From Marinobacter sp. C7 (GTDB lineage Bacteria > Pseudomonadota > Gammaproteobacteria > Pseudomonadales > Oleiphilaceae), in contig NZ_JAKQZH010000001.1 in the NCBI RefSeq assembly GCF_022343555.1, positions 2,088,397 to 2,152,396 on the forward strand: DNA of 64,000 nucleotides, in the 5' to 3' direction. The notes under the pieces were generated by a model, which had not been told where the DNA came from, did not search any database, and was given only the letters and a program-made list of their open reading frames with translations. Below are positions 19,144 through 29,353 of this stretch, piece after piece. The translations under genes and the position numbers were made by a program. The stretch's first letter is position 1. Every line of letters starts with the position of its first letter.

Positions 19144-21174
19144 ATGACGCAAGCGAGCAAGCATCAGCGCGACATTCTGGTTACCAGCGCCCTGCCCTAT
19201 GCCAACGGGCCGATCCACCTGGGTCACCTGCTGGAGTACATTCAGACTGATATCTGGGTGCGCTACCAGAACATGCGTGGCCACAACTGCTACTACGTTT
19301 GCGCCGACGATGCCCACGGTACCGCGATCATGCTGCGGGCCGAGCGGGAGGGGATTACGCCGGAACAGCTGATCGACCGGATCAGTCAGGAACACCAGGA
19401 AGACTTTGCCGGCTTCCATATCCGCTTCGACAACTACTATTCCACCCACTCGGAGGAGAACCGGTATTTCTCCGAGTACATCTACCGTCAGCTGCAGGAA
19501 AACGGGCACATCGCGACCCGGAACATCACCCAGTTCTTCGATCCGGAGAAGGAGATGTTCCTGGCAGACCGTTTCATCAAGGGCACCTGCCCCAAGTGCA
19601 AGACGGAGGACCAGTACGGCGATAACTGTGAGGCCTGTGGCGCCACCTACACGCCGGCCGAGTTGATCAATCCGCGTTCTGCGGTCTCCGGCGCGACCCC
19701 GGTGGAGAAGCAATCCGAGCACTATTTCTTCAAGCTTCCGGATTTTCATGACTTCCTGGCCAAGTGGACCCGTAGCGGTACCCTGCAGCCGCAGGTGGCC
19801 AACAAGCTCGCCGAGTGGCTCGATGCCGGACTGCAGGAGTGGGACATCAGTCGTGATGCGCCCTACTTCGGCTTCGAGATTCCGGATGCGCCGGGCAAGT
19901 ATTTTTATGTGTGGCTGGACGCGCCGATCGGCTACCTGGCCAGCTTCAAGAACCTGTGCAACCGGGAAGGCATCGATTTCGAGCACTTCTGGAAGGCGGA
20001 TTCCGAGGCCGAGGTCTACCACTTCATCGGCAAGGACATCATCAACTTCCACGCCCTGTTCTGGCCGTCCATGCTGCATGATGCCGGCTTCCGGACACCG
20101 AGCGCGGTCTGGGCCCATGGCTTCGTCACCGTCAACGGCAAGAAGATGTCCAAGTCCCGGGGTACATTCATCATGGCGCGCACCTACCTGGATCATCTGA
20201 ATCCGGAGTACCTGCGCTATTACTTCGCGGCCAAGCTTACCGGCAGCGTCGATGACATGGACCTGAACCTGGAGGACTTCGCGGCGCGGGTGAATTCGGA
20301 TCTGGTGGGCAAGGTCGTCAACATCGCCAGCCGCAGTGCCGGCTTCATCACCAAGCGCTTTGACGGTCAGCTGGGCAAGGTGACCGAGCATGGAAAGCTG
20401 AAGGAATTCATCGAAGCAGGTAAAGAGATCGAGGAGTTCTTCGAGGCCCGTGAATTCGGCCGAGCCATGCGCCGGATCATGGAACTGGCGGATATCGCCA
20501 ACCAGTATGTCAACGACGAACAGCCGTGGGTGATCGCCAAACAGGAAGGCCAGGACGATAACCTGCAGGCGATCTGTACCAATGCCATCAACATGTTCCG
20601 GATCCTGATGACCTACCTGGCGCCGGTTCTGCCGAAGACCGCCGAGGCCTCCGAGGCGTTCCTGAATGCGATGCTGGACTGGAACAACCGGGCTGAACTG
20701 CTGGAAAACCACGGCATCAACAAGTTCAAGCCGCTGATGAACCGGGTGGACATGGCGCAGATCGAGAAAATGCTGGAAGCTTCCAGGGAGGAACTGCCTG
20801 CAGCGACCGGTAAGCCCGAGCCCGCAGCCAATCTGGAGCCGATCGCCGATGAGATAGAATTCGGTGATTTCGCGAAAGTCGACCTCCGGGTTGTTAAAAT
20901 TGTCAAAGCCGAGCATGTGGAAGGTGCCGACAAACTACTTCGCCTGACACTTGACGTGGGACATGGCGAACGCAACGTGTTTGCTGGTATCAAGTCCGCA
21001 TATAAGCCGGAAGATCTGGAAGGCCGTATGACGGTGATGGTGGCCAACCTGAAGCCGAGGAAGATGAAGTTTGGTATGTCCGAGGGCATGGTTCTGGCAG
21101 CCGGCCCGGGCGGCAAGGACATTTTCATCCTGTCTCCGGACTCCGGCGCGACCCCGGGCATGCGGGTAATGTAA
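19144..21174 (+). CDS. metG: Methionine--tRNA ligase
   Basis: Class Ia synthetase of 676 residues. The HIGH-type motif is [11 protein letters not shown] (HLGH at 25-28) and KMSKS is at 334-338. A single zinc knuckle is formed by Cys149, Cys152, Cys162 and Cys165. The C-terminal EMAP-like tRNA-binding domain (about 570-676, [13 protein letters not shown]) dimerises the enzyme. The ATG at 19144 begins the conserved sequence [19 protein letters not shown]; a longer upstream frame is not conserved-looking. rsxA begins 25 bases later. Confidence 0.98.
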   Translation: MTQASKHQRDILVTSALPYANGPIHLGHLLEYIQTDIWVRYQNMRGHNCYYVCADDAHGTAIMLRAEREGITPEQLIDRISQEHQEDFAGFHIRFDNYYSTHSEENRYFSEYIYRQLQENGHIATRNITQFFDPEKEMFLADRFIKGTCPKCKTEDQYGDNCEACGATYTPAELINPRSAVSGATPVEKQSEHYFFKLPDFHDFLAKWTRSGTLQPQVANKLAEWLDAGLQEWDISRDAPYFGFEIPDAPGKYFYVWLDAPIGYLASFKNLCNREGIDFEHFWKADSEAEVYHFIGKDIINFHALFWPSMLHDAGFRTPSAVWAHGFVTVNGKKMSKSRGTFIMARTYLDHLNPEYLRYYFAAKLTGSVDDMDLNLEDFAARVNSDLVGKVVNIASRSAGFITKRFDGQLGKVTEHGKLKEFIEAGKEIEEFFEAREFGRAMRRIMELADIANQYVNDEQPWVIAKQEGQDDNLQAICTNAINMFRILMTYLAPVLPKTAEASEAFLNAMLDWNNRAELLENHGINKFKPLMNRVDMAQIEKMLEASREELPAATGKPEPAANLEPIADEIEFGDFAKVDLRVVKIVKAEHVEGADKLLRLTLDVGHGERNVFAGIKSAYKPEDLEGRMTVMVANLKPRKMKFGMSEGMVLAAGPGGKDIFILSPDSGATPGMRVM

Positions 21175-21199
21175 GGCAGCGCGAGGAAGAGCAGCTCCG

Positions 21200-21781
21200 A
21201 TGACAGAGTATTTACTGATACTGGTCAGTACCATCCTGGTGAACAACTTTGTGCTGGTTCAGTTTCTGGGCCTGTGCCCGTTCATGGGCGTGTCCGGAAA
21301 ACTGGAGACGGCCATGGGCATGTCCCTGGCCACCACCTTTGTGCTGACCCTGTCATCGGTATGCAGTTACCTCGCCTACACCTACCTGCTGGCGCCGCTC
21401 GATCTGGCCTTCCTGAAGACCATCACCTTCATCCTGGTGATTGCGGTGGTGGTGCAGTTCACCGAGATGGTGGTCCGAAAGACCAGCCCGCTGCTCTACC
21501 GGGTTCTTGGCATCTTCCTGCCCCTGATTACCACCAACTGCGCCGTTCTCGGCGTGGCACTGCTTAACCTTAATAAAAACAACAACTTCGTTGAATCTGT
21601 TCTGTATGGATTTGGTGCGGCTGCCGGTTTCTCCATGGTTCTGGTGCTGTTTGCCGCCATGCGCGAGCGTATCGCGGTGGCCGATGTCCCGGTCGCCTTC
21701 CGGGGCGCCGCCATTGGTATGGTGACGGCAGGACTGATGTCGCTGGCATTTTTGGGCTTCACCGGCCTGGTTACTGTCTGA
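21200..21781 (+). CDS. rsxA: Electron transport complex subunit RsxA/RnfA
   Basis: Inner-membrane subunit of the Rnf/Rsx ferredoxin:NAD oxidoreductase-like complex, 193 residues. Six hydrophobic helices are visible and the [18 protein letters not shown] and [10 protein letters not shown] motifs carry the two conserved cysteines thought to hold an Fe-S centre within the membrane. A GAGGAAGAG ribosome site precedes the ATG. First of six contiguous rsx genes in the order A-B-C-D-G-E, immediately after metG. Confidence 0.97.
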   Translation: MTEYLLILVSTILVNNFVLVQFLGLCPFMGVSGKLETAMGMSLATTFVLTLSSVCSYLAYTYLLAPLDLAFLKTITFILVIAVVVQFTEMVVRKTSPLLYRVLGIFLPLITTNCAVLGVALLNLNKNNNFVESVLYGFGAAAGFSMVLVLFAAMRERIAVADVPVAFRGAAIGMVTAGLMSLAFLGFTGLVTV

Positions 21782-21797
21782 CGGAGCATTTGTTGTT

Positions 21798-22376
21798 ATG
21801 TGGACGGGCATTCTGATCGCCGTTGCAGTGCTGTTGGCCCTGGCCGTTGTTTTTGGCGGGCTGCTGGGCTTTGCCTCCGAGCGGTTCAAGGTTGAGGGTA
21901 ACCCTCTGGTTGACCAGATTGATGCCCTGTTGCCGCAGACCCAGTGCGGCCAGTGCGGCTTCCCCGGTTGCCGCCCCTACGCAGAAGCCATCGCCCAGGG
22001 CGAGGCCATCAACAAATGCCCACCCGGCGGCGAAGGCACCATCAAGGCGCTTGCGGATCTGCTGGACGTGGAACCCGAGCCGCTGGATGCAGAGCATGGC
22101 GTCGAGCAGGCAAAGCGTGTGGCGGTCATTCGGGAGGACGAATGCATCGGCTGCACCAAATGTATCCAGGCCTGTCCGGTGGACGCCATCCTGGGGGCGG
22201 CAAAGCACATGCACACGGTGATCGAAAGCGAATGCACGGGCTGCGACCTGTGTGTCGAGCCCTGCCCGGTTGACTGCATCGACATGGTGACCGTTGAACC
22301 GGACATCCGTACCTGGACCTGGACACCACCGAGTTCCGGCATCATTGCCACCGACCGCCAGGGAGCCAGCGCCTGA
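21798..22376 (+). CDS. rsxB: Electron transport complex subunit RsxB/RnfB
   Basis: Ferredoxin-like subunit of 192 residues anchored by one N-terminal helix ([17 protein letters not shown]). Cluster motifs in order are [15 protein letters not shown] (with a further Cys at NKCPPGG), then two ferredoxin-type sites, [12 protein letters not shown] and [12 protein letters not shown]. It passes electrons between RsxC and the membrane subunits. The stop overlaps rsxC as TGATG. Confidence 0.97.
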   Translation: MWTGILIAVAVLLALAVVFGGLLGFASERFKVEGNPLVDQIDALLPQTQCGQCGFPGCRPYAEAIAQGEAINKCPPGGEGTIKALADLLDVEPEPLDAEHGVEQAKRVAVIREDECIGCTKCIQACPVDAILGAAKHMHTVIESECTGCDLCVEPCPVDCIDMVTVEPDIRTWTWTPPSSGIIATDRQGASA

Positions 22377-24205
22377 TGACTCAGTTGTGGGATTTCGCCG
22401 GCGGCATCCACCCCGCCGAGAACAAACAGCAATCCACGGCCCGACCGATCCGGGCAGCCGGTTTGCCGGAACGGCTGGTGCTGCCGCTGCAACAACACAT
22501 CGGCGAGCCGGCGGAACCGCTTGTAGAGGTCGGAGAACGGGTTCTGAAGGGGCAGAAGATTGCTGATGTCACGCGTGGCATGGGAGTACCGATCCATGCC
22601 CCCACTTCCGGGATTATCGAAAGCATCGCCGAAATGCCGGTGCCACACCCCTCCGGAATGAGTGACTGGTGCATCACCCTGACGCCCGATGGCGAGGATC
22701 AGTGGCGCGACAGACACCCTGTCCCGGATTTTCACAGCCTGGACCGTGAGACAGTGCTGGGGATCATCCATGAGGCCGGTATTTCCGGCATGGGGGGCGC
22801 CGGCTTCCCCACCGACATCAAACTGCGCCCGCCGAAAGACCGCAAGGTGGATACCCTGATTCTCAATGGTGCCGAATGCGAGCCGTACATCACCGCAGAT
22901 GACATGACCATGCGGGAGAAGGCATCGGAAGTGGTTTCGGGCCTCAAGGTGATGGCCTGGATCCTGCGGCCGGAACGCTGCGTGATCGGCATCGAGGACA
23001 ACAAGCCGCAGGCGATCGAGGCCATGAAAAAGGCCAGCGAAGGCACCCAGATCGAGATCGCCGTCATTCCGACCAAGTACCCGTCCGGCGGCGAGAAACA
23101 GCTGGTTCGGATCCTGACGGGGCTGGAAGTCCCCAACGCCGGAATCCCTGCCGATATCGGCGTGATGTGCCAGAACATCGGAACTGCCGTCGCCGTTTCA
23201 CGGGCCGTCTTTGAGGACAGCCCTCTGGTCTCCCGCATTGTCACCATCACCGGCGACGCGGTGCGGGAGCCGGGAAATTTCGAGGCGCTGATTGGCACGC
23301 CAATCGATTACCTGCTGGAACAGGCAGGGCTGGAGTCGCAGAAGGTGAGCCGTCTCGTGCTCGGGGGACCCATGATGGGCTACACCCTGACCACAACCGC
23401 AGTTCCGGTGACCAAGACCACCAACTGCGTGATCGCCGCTACAGAAGCCGAATTGCCGGCGCCGCCTCCCGAACAGCCCTGTATCCGCTGTGGCCAGTGT
23501 GCGGAAGTGTGTCCTATGGATCTGCTGCCCCAGCAGTTGTTCTGGTATTCCAGGTCCGGCGAGTTCGAGAAGGCGGAGCACCTTAACCTGTTCGATTGCA
23601 TTGAGTGCGGGGCATGCTCCTATGTGTGTCCCAGTTCGATTCCCCTGGTGCAGTACTACCGGTACGCCAAGGGCGAGATCCGGGTCCAGAGGGCGGAGCA
23701 GATCAAGGCTGATCGTGCCCGGGAACGCTTTGAGGCCCGCCAGGCTCGCCTGGAGCGGGAACAGCAAGAGAAGGAACAACGCCGTAAAGAGCGAGCGAAA
23801 GCAGCGGCCGAAGCCCAGGCGAAAAAACAGGCTGAGGCGGAAAAGGCGGCGGCTGCCGGCGACGCGGTTGATGATCGTGCCGCCAAGGCAGCGCTTGTGC
23901 AGCAGGCTCTGGAGCGCAAGAAGGCCAAAGCCGCCAAGACCGGTCCGGAAGAGACGGCCCCGGCCAGTTCCAGCGACGACAAGCCCGATATCGAGGCGCT
24001 GGAACAGCAATTGAACCAGGCCAAATCCAAACTGGATACCATGCAGGGCATGCTGGACGACGCCAAGGCTCAGCAGGCGGATAATGTCGACAAGCTTGAA
24101 CGAGCCGTGGCCAAGAACCACGACCGTGTACAGCGTGCCGAACAGGCCCTGGCGGACGCCCGCAAGGCCCTGGCCCGCACTACCGAATCCCAGACCTCCG
24201 ATTAA
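22376..24205 (+). CDS. rsxC: Electron transport complex subunit RsxC/RnfC
   Basis: NADH- and FMN-binding peripheral subunit. The N-terminal region has PIHAPTSGIIE and GMGGAGFPTDIKL; two 4Fe-4S motifs follow, CIRCGQCAEVCP and CIECGACSYVCP. The 609-residue length is shorter than the enterobacterial protein (about 740), because the charged Ala/Lys/Glu C-terminal coiled-coil tail holds about one copy of the repeat (DDRAAKAALVQQALERKKAK) in place of several. The core is intact. Confidence 0.96.
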   Translation: MTQLWDFAGGIHPAENKQQSTARPIRAAGLPERLVLPLQQHIGEPAEPLVEVGERVLKGQKIADVTRGMGVPIHAPTSGIIESIAEMPVPHPSGMSDWCITLTPDGEDQWRDRHPVPDFHSLDRETVLGIIHEAGISGMGGAGFPTDIKLRPPKDRKVDTLILNGAECEPYITADDMTMREKASEVVSGLKVMAWILRPERCVIGIEDNKPQAIEAMKKASEGTQIEIAVIPTKYPSGGEKQLVRILTGLEVPNAGIPADIGVMCQNIGTAVAVSRAVFEDSPLVSRIVTITGDAVREPGNFEALIGTPIDYLLEQAGLESQKVSRLVLGGPMMGYTLTTTAVPVTKTTNCVIAATEAELPAPPPEQPCIRCGQCAEVCPMDLLPQQLFWYSRSGEFEKAEHLNLFDCIECGACSYVCPSSIPLVQYYRYAKGEIRVQRAEQIKADRARERFEARQARLEREQQEKEQRRKERAKAAAEAQAKKQAEAEKAAAAGDAVDDRAAKAALVQQALERKKAKAAKTGPEETAPASSSDDKPDIEALEQQLNQAKSKLDTMQGMLDDAKAQQADNVDKLERAVAKNHDRVQRAEQALADARKALARTTESQTSD

Positions 24206-24226
24206 CCGAGCCCAGGCCCGATCTCC

Positions 24227-25279
24227 ATGGCATTTGTTCAGCAGTCATCACCCCACGCTCACAACGCCCGACCGACGTCCCGGGTCATGCTCTGGGTCAT
24301 CCTGGCATCGCTGCCCGGGCTGCTTGCCCAGACTGCCTTCTTTGGTTGGGGCAACCTGATTAATGTGGTCTGGTGCATAGCCGTCGCCCTCGCTTCCGAA
24401 GCAGCAATCCTCAAGCTCCGGGGCAAACCGGTGGCGTTTTTCCTGAAGGACAACACCGCAGCCGTCACCGGGCTCTTGCTGGGCCTCTCGCTGCCCCAGT
24501 TTGCCCCCTGGTGGGTGTCCGCCATTGCCGTCATCACTGCCATTGTCATTGCCAAGCAACTGTATGGTGGCCTCGGCTCCAACCCGTTCAACCCTGCGAT
24601 GGTCGGCTATGCCCTGGTATTGATTTCCTTCCCGGTCGCGATGACCACCAATTGGGCCGAAGCAGCCATGCTGTTCCAGGGTGCGCCCGGATTCGGCGAA
24701 ACCCTGGCCCGAATTTTCTCGGCCTCCCAGACCACCGTCGACGGCTGGACCATGGCCACGCCTCTGGGTGAGTACAAGCATAAGATTGCCTCCCACACGG
24801 CCGCGGAGGTTCTCGGGCATCCCACGTTCGGCGACGGCATCGCCCGTGGCTGGGAGTGGGTCAACGCTGCCTTCCTGGCCGGTGGCCTGCTGCTGGTTTT
24901 CCTGCGCATCATTACCTGGCATATTCCGGCGGGCTTTCTCGGCGGGCTGGTACTCATGAGCCTGGCCTTCGGCTCCAATGCAGACCTGTACGCCCCCCTG
25001 TCCCTGCATCTACTGGCCGGCGGCACCATGCTCGGAGCCTTCTTCATCGCCACGGACCCGGTCTCGGCGGCGACCAGCCACCAGGGCAAACTGATCTACG
25101 GGGCGGGCATCGGAGTGCTGATCTACATCATCCGCTCGTGGGGCAACTATCCGGATGCGGTGGCCTTCAGTGTCCTGCTGATGAATTTCGCCGTGCCCTT
25201 TATCGATCACTACACGCCGCCGCGCACTTATGGCCACCATAAGCCCCGCCGCGGTTTGCCCGGCAAGAATCAGGGGTAA
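24227..25279 (+). CDS. rsxD: Electron transport complex subunit RsxD/RnfD
   Basis: NqrB/RnfD-family membrane subunit of 350 residues with about nine hydrophobic helices. The flavinylation region reads [14 protein letters not shown]; the threonine of the ATPL motif is the expected covalent FMN site. Other family marks are [16 protein letters not shown] and the [16 protein letters not shown] segment near the C-terminus. It starts 22 bases after rsxC. Confidence 0.96.
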   Translation: MAFVQQSSPHAHNARPTSRVMLWVILASLPGLLAQTAFFGWGNLINVVWCIAVALASEAAILKLRGKPVAFFLKDNTAAVTGLLLGLSLPQFAPWWVSAIAVITAIVIAKQLYGGLGSNPFNPAMVGYALVLISFPVAMTTNWAEAAMLFQGAPGFGETLARIFSASQTTVDGWTMATPLGEYKHKIASHTAAEVLGHPTFGDGIARGWEWVNAAFLAGGLLLVFLRIITWHIPAGFLGGLVLMSLAFGSNADLYAPLSLHLLAGGTMLGAFFIATDPVSAATSHQGKLIYGAGIGVLIYIIRSWGNYPDAVAFSVLLMNFAVPFIDHYTPPRTYGHHKPRRGLPGKNQG

Positions 25280-25282
25280 GAC

Positions 25283-25918
25283 ATGGCTGCACTGGCACAA
25301 TCCATCCGACGCAGCGCGATCGGCCTTGGCCTGTTCGCCATCATCACCGGCGGTTCCATCGCGGTGACCCAGGCTCTGACCGAAGAGCGCATCCAGGAGG
25401 AAGCAGCACGGGCGGAGGCCCGGGCACTGTTTGAAATCATCCCGGAATCCCGGCATGACAACGACCTGCTGAACGATACTGTCCGGTTACCAGCCAGTGA
25501 ACGGCTCGCAACCCCGGGGCCGGTCACGGTCTGGGTGGCGCGAAGAGACGGCGAGCCCACGGGCTTCATCATGCCCGTCGTCGCCCCGGACGGATATTCA
25601 GGCGATATCCGGCTACTGGTCGGCATCGACCTCCAGGGTACTGTGCTTGGCGTGCGAGTAGTGAACCACAAGGAGACACCAGGGCTCGGCGACCGTGTCG
25701 AGACCAAGAAATCCGACTGGATATACAGCTTCGAGGGGCGGTCCCTGGACAACCCGGAACCGCGCAACTGGAACGTAAAGAAGAACGGCGGCGTATTTGA
25801 CCAGTTCACCGGCGCGACAATTACTCCCCGTGCCGTGGTGAAGGCCGTCCAGAAGTCTCTGATATACTTCCGCCAGAATCGGCGGGAAATCCTGAACCGG
25901 CTTGAGGAGACGTCCTGA
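25283..25918 (+). CDS. rsxG: Electron transport complex subunit RsxG/RnfG
   Basis: Single-pass periplasm-facing subunit of 211 residues with an N-terminal anchor ([19 protein letters not shown]). The FMN attachment motif S/T-GAT-x-T reads [12 protein letters not shown], making Thr179 the likely flavin-bearing residue. [13 protein letters not shown] is the other family mark. It lies 3 bases after rsxD. Confidence 0.96.
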   Translation: MAALAQSIRRSAIGLGLFAIITGGSIAVTQALTEERIQEEAARAEARALFEIIPESRHDNDLLNDTVRLPASERLATPGPVTVWVARRDGEPTGFIMPVVAPDGYSGDIRLLVGIDLQGTVLGVRVVNHKETPGLGDRVETKKSDWIYSFEGRSLDNPEPRNWNVKKNGGVFDQFTGATITPRAVVKAVQKSLIYFRQNRREILNRLEETS

Positions 25919-25920
25919 TT

Positions 25921-26637
25921 ATGGCGAGCAAGACCTCTGCAGAAATCATCCGCGACGGCCTGTGGAACAACAACCCGGCGCTGGTTCAGGTTCTTGGCCT
26001 GTGTCCCCTGCTGGCTGTGACCAGTACGGTGGTCAATGCCATCGGCCTTGGCCTCGCCACCCTGATGGTACTCATGGGGTCGAACCTCGCGGTATCGTTG
26101 ATCCGCAACTTCGTGGGCGAGTCGGTCCGATTACCCGCCTTTGTGATGATCATTGCCTCGTTCGTTACCTGTGCGGAACTGCTGATGCAGGCATTCACCT
26201 ACGAGCTTTACCAGATACTGGGTATCTTTATTCCCCTTATTGTCACCAACTGCACGATCCTGGGCCGGGCAGACGCCTTCGCCTCAAAGAACAGCCCCGG
26301 CCCGGCCGTGCTGGACGGCGCCATGATGGGGCTGGGCTTCCTGGCGGTACTGATTGTCCTCGGCGGTATGCGCGAGCTGATCGGCCAGGGTACCCTGTTT
26401 GCGGATATGAACCTGCTGTTGGGCCCCATGGCCGCCGACTGGGTGGTCCGCCCCTTCGAAAACTATCCGGACATGCTGTTCATGGTGTTGCCCCCCGGTG
26501 CTTTCGTCGGACTGGGACTGCTGATCGCCCTGAAGAACGGCATTGATTCCCAGCTGGAGGCCAGGCGCAAGGTGACAGCACCGGAGCCGGCAACCAGTGG
26601 CAGCAAGCGTGTCCGCGTCACTGGCAATGTTTCCTGA
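25921..26637 (+). CDS. rsxE: Electron transport complex subunit RsxE/RnfE
   Basis: Membrane subunit paralogous to RsxA, 238 residues, with [17 protein letters not shown] and [19 protein letters not shown] carrying the conserved cysteines. About six helices are visible. It completes the complex, which in other bacteria couples ferredoxin/NADH redox to ion movement or keeps SoxR reduced. A short polar C-terminal tail is unremarkable. nth follows after 28 bases, the standard rnf/rsx-nth arrangement. Confidence 0.97.
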   Translation: MASKTSAEIIRDGLWNNNPALVQVLGLCPLLAVTSTVVNAIGLGLATLMVLMGSNLAVSLIRNFVGESVRLPAFVMIIASFVTCAELLMQAFTYELYQILGIFIPLIVTNCTILGRADAFASKNSPGPAVLDGAMMGLGFLAVLIVLGGMRELIGQGTLFADMNLLLGPMAADWVVRPFENYPDMLFMVLPPGAFVGLGLLIALKNGIDSQLEARRKVTAPEPATSGSKRVRVTGNVS

Positions 26638-26665
26638 CCCCATCTGAGAGCAGTATTCCTGACGG

Positions 26666-27304
26666 ATGAATAAACAAAAACGTATCGAAATCTTTACCCG
26701 GCTTCGGGATGCCAACCCCAACCCGACCACGGAGCTGAACTACTCGTCACCGTTCGAGCTGCTGATTGCCGTGATTCTCTCGGCACAGGCTACGGACGTG
26801 GGCGTCAACAAGGCCACCGACAAGCTGTTTCCGGTGGCCAACACGCCGGAAGCGATCCTGGCGCTGGGCGTTGACGGGCTCAAGGAATATATAAAGACCA
26901 TCGGCCTGTTCAACAGCAAGGCCGAAAACGTGATCAAAACCTGCAAGATCCTGATCGAGAAGCATGGCGGAGAGGTTCCGGAAAAGCGCGAGGACCTTGA
27001 GGCCCTGCCCGGTGTCGGGCGCAAAACCGCCAATGTGGTGCTCAACACCGCGTTCGGTCACATGGCCATGGCGGTGGATACCCACATTTTTCGGGTCTCG
27101 AACCGCACCGGAATTGCACCGGGGAAAAACGTCCTCGAAGTGGAAAAGCGCCTGTTGCGCCTGGTTCCGAAGGAATTCCTCCTGGACGCCCACCACTGGC
27201 TCATCCTCCACGGCCGCTACACCTGCACCGCCCGCAAGCCCAAGTGTGGCGCCTGCATCATCGAGGATCTTTGCGAATTCAAACAGAAGCGGGATTACCT
27301 CTGA
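26666..27304 (+). CDS. nth: Endonuclease III
   Basis: DNA glycosylase/AP lyase for oxidised pyrimidines, 212 residues. The helix-hairpin-helix is LPGVGRKTANVV with catalytic Lys120, Asp138 is in VDTHIFRV, and a C-terminal [4Fe-4S] cluster is held by Cys187, Cys194, Cys197 and Cys203. All positions match the E. coli enzyme. It ends the metG-rsx-nth run. Confidence 0.98.
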   Translation: MNKQKRIEIFTRLRDANPNPTTELNYSSPFELLIAVILSAQATDVGVNKATDKLFPVANTPEAILALGVDGLKEYIKTIGLFNSKAENVIKTCKILIEKHGGEVPEKREDLEALPGVGRKTANVVLNTAFGHMAMAVDTHIFRVSNRTGIAPGKNVLEVEKRLLRLVPKEFLLDAHHWLILHGRYTCTARKPKCGACIIEDLCEFKQKRDYL

Positions 27305-27325
27305 CCCACCGGTCCGGAACCAAAA

Positions 27326-27358
27326 AAGCCGACGCGCCCATCGAGGGTACGCCGGCTT
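27326..27358 (-). terminator. Rho-independent terminator, mainly for the minus-strand gene
   Basis: A 9-bp stem (AAGCCGACG / CGCCGGCTT, one G-T pair) encloses a further GCCC/GGGT stem. On the minus strand the hairpin is followed by six T residues. It lies between nth (+) and the chalcone-isomerase-like gene (-) and may also stop nth transcription. Confidence 0.75.
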
Positions 27359-27383
27359 CCCATTGAAGTAAAAGCGGTTGGGA

Positions 27384-27959
27384 TCAGCGCTGACCCAGCA
27401 TCCGCTCTTTGAGGTTTTCCTGGGCCGGCTTATCGGACAACCAGATTCCGAACAACGCCTTCTTGAACGCCAGATCACCCACGGTATCCCGCACTTCGCC
27501 ATTTTTCAGGACACGCACGCCCTCACCGGGCAGGTAGACCAGATCAAACACGTCACCTTCCTTGATCTCTTCCTGGAATACGGCCATGAACTGATCGATG
27601 TCGTCCTGAACCGGTGCCATGTTGCCATCGGTAGAGGCCTTGAAGCCCTCGAGAGTCGCCTCGGTCATACGTTCACTGGTGATCATTCCCGAGATAATGT
27701 GCAGCGTGATGGCCTGGGGCTCGTCAGCATTGATCACCGCCTCGCCGTCACTGATACTTTCCGGAACGTACAGACCACCCACATAAAGATCCATGAACCA
27801 CTTCGACCGGGTACCGGCACCATTCAGCTTCAGTTCGGTGCCCATGGCCTGGTAGGTCTCGGGAACATCGACACCTTCAACCGTCAGGGCCGCGGCAGGA
27901 GCCGATAACATTGCTGTGAGGATCAGGGATACAAATCCTGATGAGAAAGCCTTCTTCAT
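27384..27959 (-). CDS. Chalcone isomerase-like exported protein
   Basis: A 191-residue protein with a signal peptide (KKAFSSGFVSLILTAMLSAPAAA) and a chalcone-isomerase-fold body: VEGVDVPETYQAMGTELKLNG at the start, WFMDLYVGGLYVPE and a late LPGEGVRVLKNGEV. Bacterial members are not flavonoid enzymes and are thought to bind lipids or other ligands in the periplasm. The ATG at 27959 is chosen because GGAAAGGA lies just upstream and it begins the signal peptide. It is separated from rpoS by a terminator, so transcribed alone. Confidence 0.82.
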   Translation of the reverse strand: MKKAFSSGFVSLILTAMLSAPAAALTVEGVDVPETYQAMGTELKLNGAGTRSKWFMDLYVGGLYVPESISDGEAVINADEPQAITLHIISGMITSERMTEATLEGFKASTDGNMAPVQDDIDQFMAVFQEEIKEGDVFDLVYLPGEGVRVLKNGEVRDTVGDLAFKKALFGIWLSDKPAQENLKERMLGQR

Positions 27960-28104
27960 AGTCCTTTCCTTTTCCATCGTTATTATTGAATGCGTTTTCA
28001 CTCGTCACCGGGGCTCGACACCCTATCCTGCCCGGTCAACGCATTCTAACAACGACACCGGGCAGCAGAGCGCCACCTGGTTCTCATTTGCGAGGCATGA
28101 AAAC

Positions 28105-28139
28105 AGAAAAGCCGGCCCAAAGGATTGGCCGGCTTTTCT
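28105..28139 (-). terminator. Rho-independent terminator of rpoS
   Basis: A perfect 13-bp stem (AGAAAAGCCGGCC / GGCCGGCTTTTCT) with a 9-base loop begins 21 bases after the rpoS stop on the minus strand and is followed by T-rich sequence. It is nearly symmetrical and could work both ways. Confidence 0.85.
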
Positions 28140-28160
28140 TTGTACTGAGGTCAGCGGGAA

Positions 28161-29147
28161 TTACTGGAACAGGAGGTTCCCGGAAAGCCCCTCTTTCTCA
28201 AGGATTTCCCTCAGGCGGCGAAGCGCTTCCACCTGGATCTGGCGAACCCGCTCCCGGGTCAGGCCGATTTCCTGTCCGACCTCCTCAAGGGTACTCACCG
28301 GATAGCCCCGCAGACCAAAGCGGCGGGAAAGGACTTCCTGCTGCTTGTCGCTGAGCTGGTCGATCCACTTCTCCAGGCAGGAACACATATTGTTGTCCTG
28401 AAGCAGGTCCGCCGGGTCCGAAGCTCCCTCGTCTGCGACGGTGTCGAGCAGGGATTTCTCGCCCCCCGCACCAATCGGGGTATCCATGGAGGCAACCCGC
28501 TCATTCAGGCCCAGCAGGCGTTTCACATCCTCTGCCGGCTTATCGACCATCCGCGCGATTTCTTCTGCGGAGGGTTCATGATCCAGTTTCTGGGTCAGTT
28601 CGCGGGCCGCACGCAGGTACAGGTTGAGCTCCTTGACCACATGAATCGGCAGACGAATGGTGCGCGTCTGATTCATGATGGCCCGCTCGATGGTCTGGCG
28701 AATCCACCAGGTCGCGTACGTGGAGAACCGGAAACCGCGCTCGGGATCGAATTTCTCTACGGCACGGATCAACCCCAGGTTGCCCTCTTCAATGAGGTCG
28801 AGCAACGTCAGGCCGCGGTTGACGTACCTGCGGGCGATCTTGACCACCAGTCGCAGGTTACTTTCAATCATGCGTTTACGGCCGGACTCCTCACCTTTAC
28901 GGGCAAGACGGGCGAAGTAAACTTCCTCTTCGGGTGTCAGGAGCGGTGAAAAACCGATTTCGTTGAGATAGAGCTGGGTTGCGTCCAGCTGCTTCTGGCT
29001 GGTGAAGTACCGTCCCTGGGTGGAGATTTCTTCTTCGGCGCTGTCCGCCGAGTCCTTTTCTGCTTTCTCTTCTGCTAGAACCTGATCTTCGGAATCATCC
29101 AGATCCTCGACACGATCAACAATGATGTCTTCTTGCTCTGCTGACAT
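28161..29147 (-). CDS. rpoS: RNA polymerase sigma factor RpoS
   Basis: Stationary-phase and general-stress sigma factor of 328 residues. Order of regions: an acidic N-terminus, region 1.2 ([20 protein letters not shown]), region 2 with [12 protein letters not shown] and the -10 recognition helix [17 protein letters not shown], region 3 ([18 protein letters not shown]), and region 4 with SRRFGLRGY and the [22 protein letters not shown]. The ATG at 29147 begins MSAEQEDI; a GTG/ATG seven codons upstream is less likely. It lies 206 bases downstream of nlpD; in relatives rpoS promoters lie in or near nlpD. Confidence 0.97.
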   Translation of the reverse strand: MSAEQEDIIVDRVEDLDDSEDQVLAEEKAEKDSADSAEEEISTQGRYFTSQKQLDATQLYLNEIGFSPLLTPEEEVYFARLARKGEESGRKRMIESNLRLVVKIARRYVNRGLTLLDLIEEGNLGLIRAVEKFDPERGFRFSTYATWWIRQTIERAIMNQTRTIRLPIHVVKELNLYLRAARELTQKLDHEPSAEEIARMVDKPAEDVKRLLGLNERVASMDTPIGAGGEKSLLDTVADEGASDPADLLQDNNMCSCLEKWIDQLSDKQQEVLSRRFGLRGYPVSTLEEVGQEIGLTRERVRQIQVEALRRLREILEKEGLSGNLLFQ

Positions 29148-29353
29148 GTTTCTTGCCCCGCCTCTCAATAATCCTGTGTGAAGGCCCGATACTTCTTCTT
29201 ATCCGGGACTCGGCTTCATTCATCTTCGTTTTTTCAGGACATTTGTTGTTTGGCCAAATCCGGCCAGGTCATTCTTGTTGTTTTGTCTTACGCGGTATCT
29301 GTAAGTGCCGGAGGTCAGGCTTGCGGCAGTCTTCCGGTCTGCTCGCTTTCGGG

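Noticed and set aside
19117..20916. A 599-codon open frame antisense to metG
   Set aside because: It mirrors a well-conserved synthetase gene, has no recognisable domain, and is expected from GC-rich codon bias on the opposite strand.
27384..27959. Plant-type chalcone isomerase involved in flavonoids
   Set aside because: Bacterial members of this fold are exported proteins without known isomerase activity; no flavonoid genes are near.
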